From: Homalodisca vitripennis
Taxonomy: Eukaryota; Arthropoda; Insecta; Hemiptera; Cicadellidae
Direction of reading: 5' to 3'
DNA length: 64,000 bases
Assembly (NCBI RefSeq): GCF_021130785.1
Contig: NC_060215.1
Location: forward strand, 67,956,501-68,020,500
Positions 60,825 through 64,000 of the stretch are shown one piece after another (position 1 is the first letter of the stretch; each line of letters begins with the position of its first letter). A program made the position numbers and the translations under genes. Under the pieces are notes generated by a model. That model did not search any database. It was not told where the DNA came from and was given only the letters and a program-made list of their open reading frames with translations.

Positions 60825-63530
60825 GTAAGTTTCTTTAATAATCTGAGGTTGTACCGTATAATTTAGATGTCCAAGTACTTCATTCAGAATTTTCATGATT
60901 AGTCTGTCAAAACATGATATTTACTAGATCAGATGTCTATACTAAAAATGATGAATCCAAGTACGATACAATACAGCACAAATTAAAGAAAAACATTGTA
61001 GAAATAAGACAACATGACGCTGCCTTAATAAATGCAGATTAATGGACATGGGCCTATGTGGTGTAAATGAATAAAATAGTACTATTCTATATGAACTACA
61101 ACTGTAATATTGTTTCAAATGTATTTTTAAATGTTGGATAGAGAGCCAAATGACTTTTTTTGTAAAAATGTATTGAAGCGCTTTTTCGCTGAATGTCAAT
61201 CAAAGTACAAATTAAAATAAGCACCCAGATAATTGAGTGAAAAGGGTTGGTTTAATTACTAGTTAAGAGGATTTTTTTCAAATTAATGAAGGAAGGTTAA
61301 AGTTTCTTTATTGACATATTCTTAAAGAATAGTAATAGAGTCACATATTGTAGTTGAAAAAGAATGAAAAAGAAAAACAAAAAAAAGAAAAGTTGAAAAT
61401 GAAAAAGAACTTTAGAGAAATGAAGTTGGGACTATTAAATTCCCTCTACCACTTTACTTGAACGTTAATGAATGATCAAAGGGAATAACTAATTTGTTAA
61501 ATATAGATTTGGATATAGGGGATATTATTTTACTGGCTTTCTGACTGTGATAAAGATTCAAACAAAAACTAAAGGTATCAGATTTTAATCTCTTTAAAGC
61601 TAAACAATTGTATTAAAATGGTTGTAGTAGTTATGTAACTTAAATTTAATGTTTTAAAATTCTTTGATTGCTTTACTGCTTTACTAGTTCCTTGTTAGTC
61701 CCAAGAATCAATTGTCTGTTTAAAATGCATTATTTACCAAGCATGAATTGACAGGATTACAGAATAATGGATATTCCCATTGTTAAATTTAAATTACAAA
61801 CACTGAACAACTATGTTTTGAGAACTAGTGTCTGTTTTCTTCAGGTGTGATGTCCTAAAAAGCATGTGGGTAAGCATTAACAAATTTTAAAAAGCAAAAG
61901 TTTTTCAATTTTCAGTTTTTGTAACACGTACTTACTCTCAGGGCTATTTATATCAAAGTAGACCTACCAACTCTGTCAGCAGTTCCATATCTGCCTCCAT
62001 ATCAGTATTCACCTAGTTTTACCATGTACTGTCTTGATCTTCTGTGGGGTCGCCTTTCCATTCCATAGTACTCATTATGTACTTCACCAGGTAATATAAA
62101 ACATTCTTTGACTTTTTTATTTGTTAACTGACATCACTCCTCTCTTCTTAGCACATGTCAAAAATACAACTTTCTGCCATTTACGAATTTAATGGAAACA
62201 TAGTAATATATTATTATATTATAGATTTCCACAAATCTTCACTAGAGCCTCAATTCAAATATTGTTTTTCATATTTATTAAATATCTCCACACAGTGGGA
62301 ACTGTTGTATTTCTATTGGTTTTATATATGTATATGGAACATTGTTGTGATCATTTTCCTTATCACCATTTTGTGTACAGGTAGATCCTATGACTGAGTA
62401 AGGAGTGACTGTCACTCATTCATTGATTGATTGTTGTTTGTTTGATATCAACTTACAAAATTTAAGATATCCAAGTTTCTTGATATTTATAGAAAATGTT
62501 TTAAAAAACCTATGATTGTGAATCTTTGATTTCCCCTAACCTTAATGGTTGATTTGTTCGACAAGGTCATCAGTAACCACAGACAACCAGCTAATTTACT
62601 ATTAGTTTGTTCTTCATTAAACAATTAGCAGCATTTTAAACTGATGTATAGCTCATAATTAGTCTTCTCTTTGGTCTCCTGATAACACAGAACATAATTA
62701 ATGTTAATTTCCACAGGTTGCATTTTATTTACCAAAAGCAGTTCAAAAACGCTATTTATTCACAGTCGGCAAGAGTGTTCATTGTGGTGAAGATTGATTT
62801 TGTTACCATTTTGAACACTAGTTTATAGCACTTAAAATGGCATAGCAACCTTCACTATGACACTGCCGGTTGCGTACTGAATCCCCACTTATTCGGCGAT
62901 CAGATGCCTGGGCAATTTGCTTTCTGAATGAATGTATTGATTGCTTAATTGTTTATTTAGTAGGAGTGCTTAACTTTAAGGTCGTTAATCTCTTGCATAA
63001 TTTGTGTAAAATATCTTACTTTTAACTTTACTAATTTAATTTTCAGATTACAATTATATGATTCTTTACAAACTTTATTTTTTAGTTTTCAAATAGAAAT
63101 ATTTTATTTGCTAAACTATCTGAAAGGAATGAATTTAGAGAAGAAATTTTAGTTGACTCTTGTCTACTGTCTTGTTTAATCTTTCCTTTTATTATTTTCC
63201 CAAAATATTTAATCTGTCTATTCCATCACATATATTTTCAATAACACATAACATTGCTGAAGAGGTTTTTTTGGACATTAGAGTTTGGCTTAATATACTC
63301 TATTTCTTCAATCTAAAGTGGGCTCAAAATCTGAAATCTCTTCTATTATAGGAGTTAATCTGTATTTAGGCAATCATCTATATTTAATTCAGCACTCATG
63401 TATTGTGATGTGTATTATGTTATAACTAAGTTTTACTAAAATCTCTTGAATGTTTTAAAAACTATTTATTGCATTTTATTATTACAGAGTATTTAATGTT
63501 ATCATATTAAATCAACTAAATATTTTTCAG
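60825..63530. other. Smr intron sequence
   Basis: No gene recognised in 2.7 kb. The 62155-62397 open frame is AT-driven and hydrophobic by composition, with no acceptor or family support. Confidence 0.5.
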
Positions 63531-63583
63531 CCCCTGTACAACCAGCCCTCAGACACTACAGTGTACCATGAGAACAAGAAAAA
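63531..63583 (+). CDS. Smr: Smrter exon H: PLYNQPSDTTVYHEN
   Basis: Acceptor atatttttcag ends at 63530 and donor GTAAGT begins at 63584. It enters in phase 0 and leaves with two bases of a split codon. It encodes PLYNQPSDTTVYHENKK, matching the near-invariant PLYNQPSDTKVYHENIK of NCoR1 and SMRT. The next exons, beyond the window, should carry the deacetylase-activating domain with the first SANT repeat. Confidence 0.97.
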
Positions 63584-63639
63584 GTAAGTATTTGCAGTGA
63601 ATTGGAATATTCTTTATTCATTGTAATATATTGTGCATA

Positions 63640-63684
63640 CTCTCTCTCTCTCTCTCTCTCCCTTTCTCCCTCTCTCTCTCTCTC
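63640..63684. repeat. (CT)n microsatellite
   Basis: A pure CT run interrupted by ccctttctccc, 56 bp after an exon donor. Confidence 0.95.
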
Positions 63685-64000
63685 ATCTCACTTCTCCATA
63701 AATTGATTATTTAAGCTTAGCAGCACATACCATTTTTATTTAATTTGTTTTTCCACCGCTTGATTAAGTCACTTTCACAGTAAAATTCAAGTAGCAATAG
63801 ACATATATCCCTTTATCTTTTTTACCTTATTCTTATTCTATTACTATCATTCCAGCGTATTATTTAAATTTTCTGTTGGTGGCTAGATGCAACTAGGCCT
63901 ACGCACAGGCAGATTGCCCATGTAGGCTTTCCAGTATTGTTATTTTTTATTGTACTATTCGTTACATTTTTCTTACATTTCTTCTACATATATAAGCTGC

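Noticed and set aside
62155..62397. 80-codon hydrophobic open frame
   Set aside because: Composition follows the AT bias; no acceptor, donor phase or family match.

Overview
The window is AT-rich animal nuclear DNA with spliced, GT-AG-bounded exons, introns of several kb, and very dense transposon debris: Tc1/mariner, LINE, Penelope-like, piggyBac-like and hAT-like remnants, plus (TA)n microsatellites. The mix of Tc1/mariner families and the SMRTER-like gene point to an insect, possibly a hemipteran. That assignment is inference from general impression, not from a search.

One host gene spans most of the window on the + strand. Nine exons or candidate exons (10580-10772, 15235-15386, 23802-23864, about 31287-31358, 37146-37347, 52030-52218, 54956-55072, 60768-60824, 63531-63583) join in compatible phases. 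They encode the N-terminal part of a nuclear receptor corepressor of the NCoR/SMRT family (SMRTER, Smr in Drosophila). The diagnostic parts are a coiled coil of the DRVDREI...KLKKK type and the near-invariant PLYNQPSDT...VYHEN block. The first exon(s) lie upstream of 10580 and were not found; the SANT domains and the rest lie beyond 64000. About 1.1 kb of coding sequence is spread over more than 53 kb. Two short phase-symmetric exons (23802-23864 and, less surely, 31287-31358) resemble the start of the 37146 exon and may be duplicated cassette exons.

At the far left, 468-543 could be the terminal exon of an unrelated upstream + strand gene. The interval 780-10270 is packed with a LINE remnant, a Penelope-like remnant, a second LINE 3' fragment, a mariner relic and two adjacent elements with CAG(A/G)GTGT ends. 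The Smr introns then hold a TTAA-flanked piggyBac-type MITE (12309-13299), a mariner relic (about 15436-16340), LINE 3' fragments (about 18633-19575 and 22920-23640), a 2.4 kb Tc1/mariner element with about 440 bp inverted repeats (19869-22272), a deleted mariner (25734-26652), a nearly complete mariner with dead transposase (29029-30349), another Tc1/mariner (35480-36704), a long broken LINE with endonuclease, reverse transcriptase and an upstream Ulp1-like protease fragment (about 38460-42842), a different LINE on the minus strand (44023-45540), a possible degraded piggyBac element (47698-50389), hAT-like ends (53896-54794), an IS630/Tc1-like element (56033-57871) and another piggyBac-type MITE (58584-59661).

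No transposase or reverse transcriptase here is intact. No rRNA, convincing tRNA or CRISPR was seen. The genuine host biology is the corepressor gene; the rest is a layered record of transposition into its introns.
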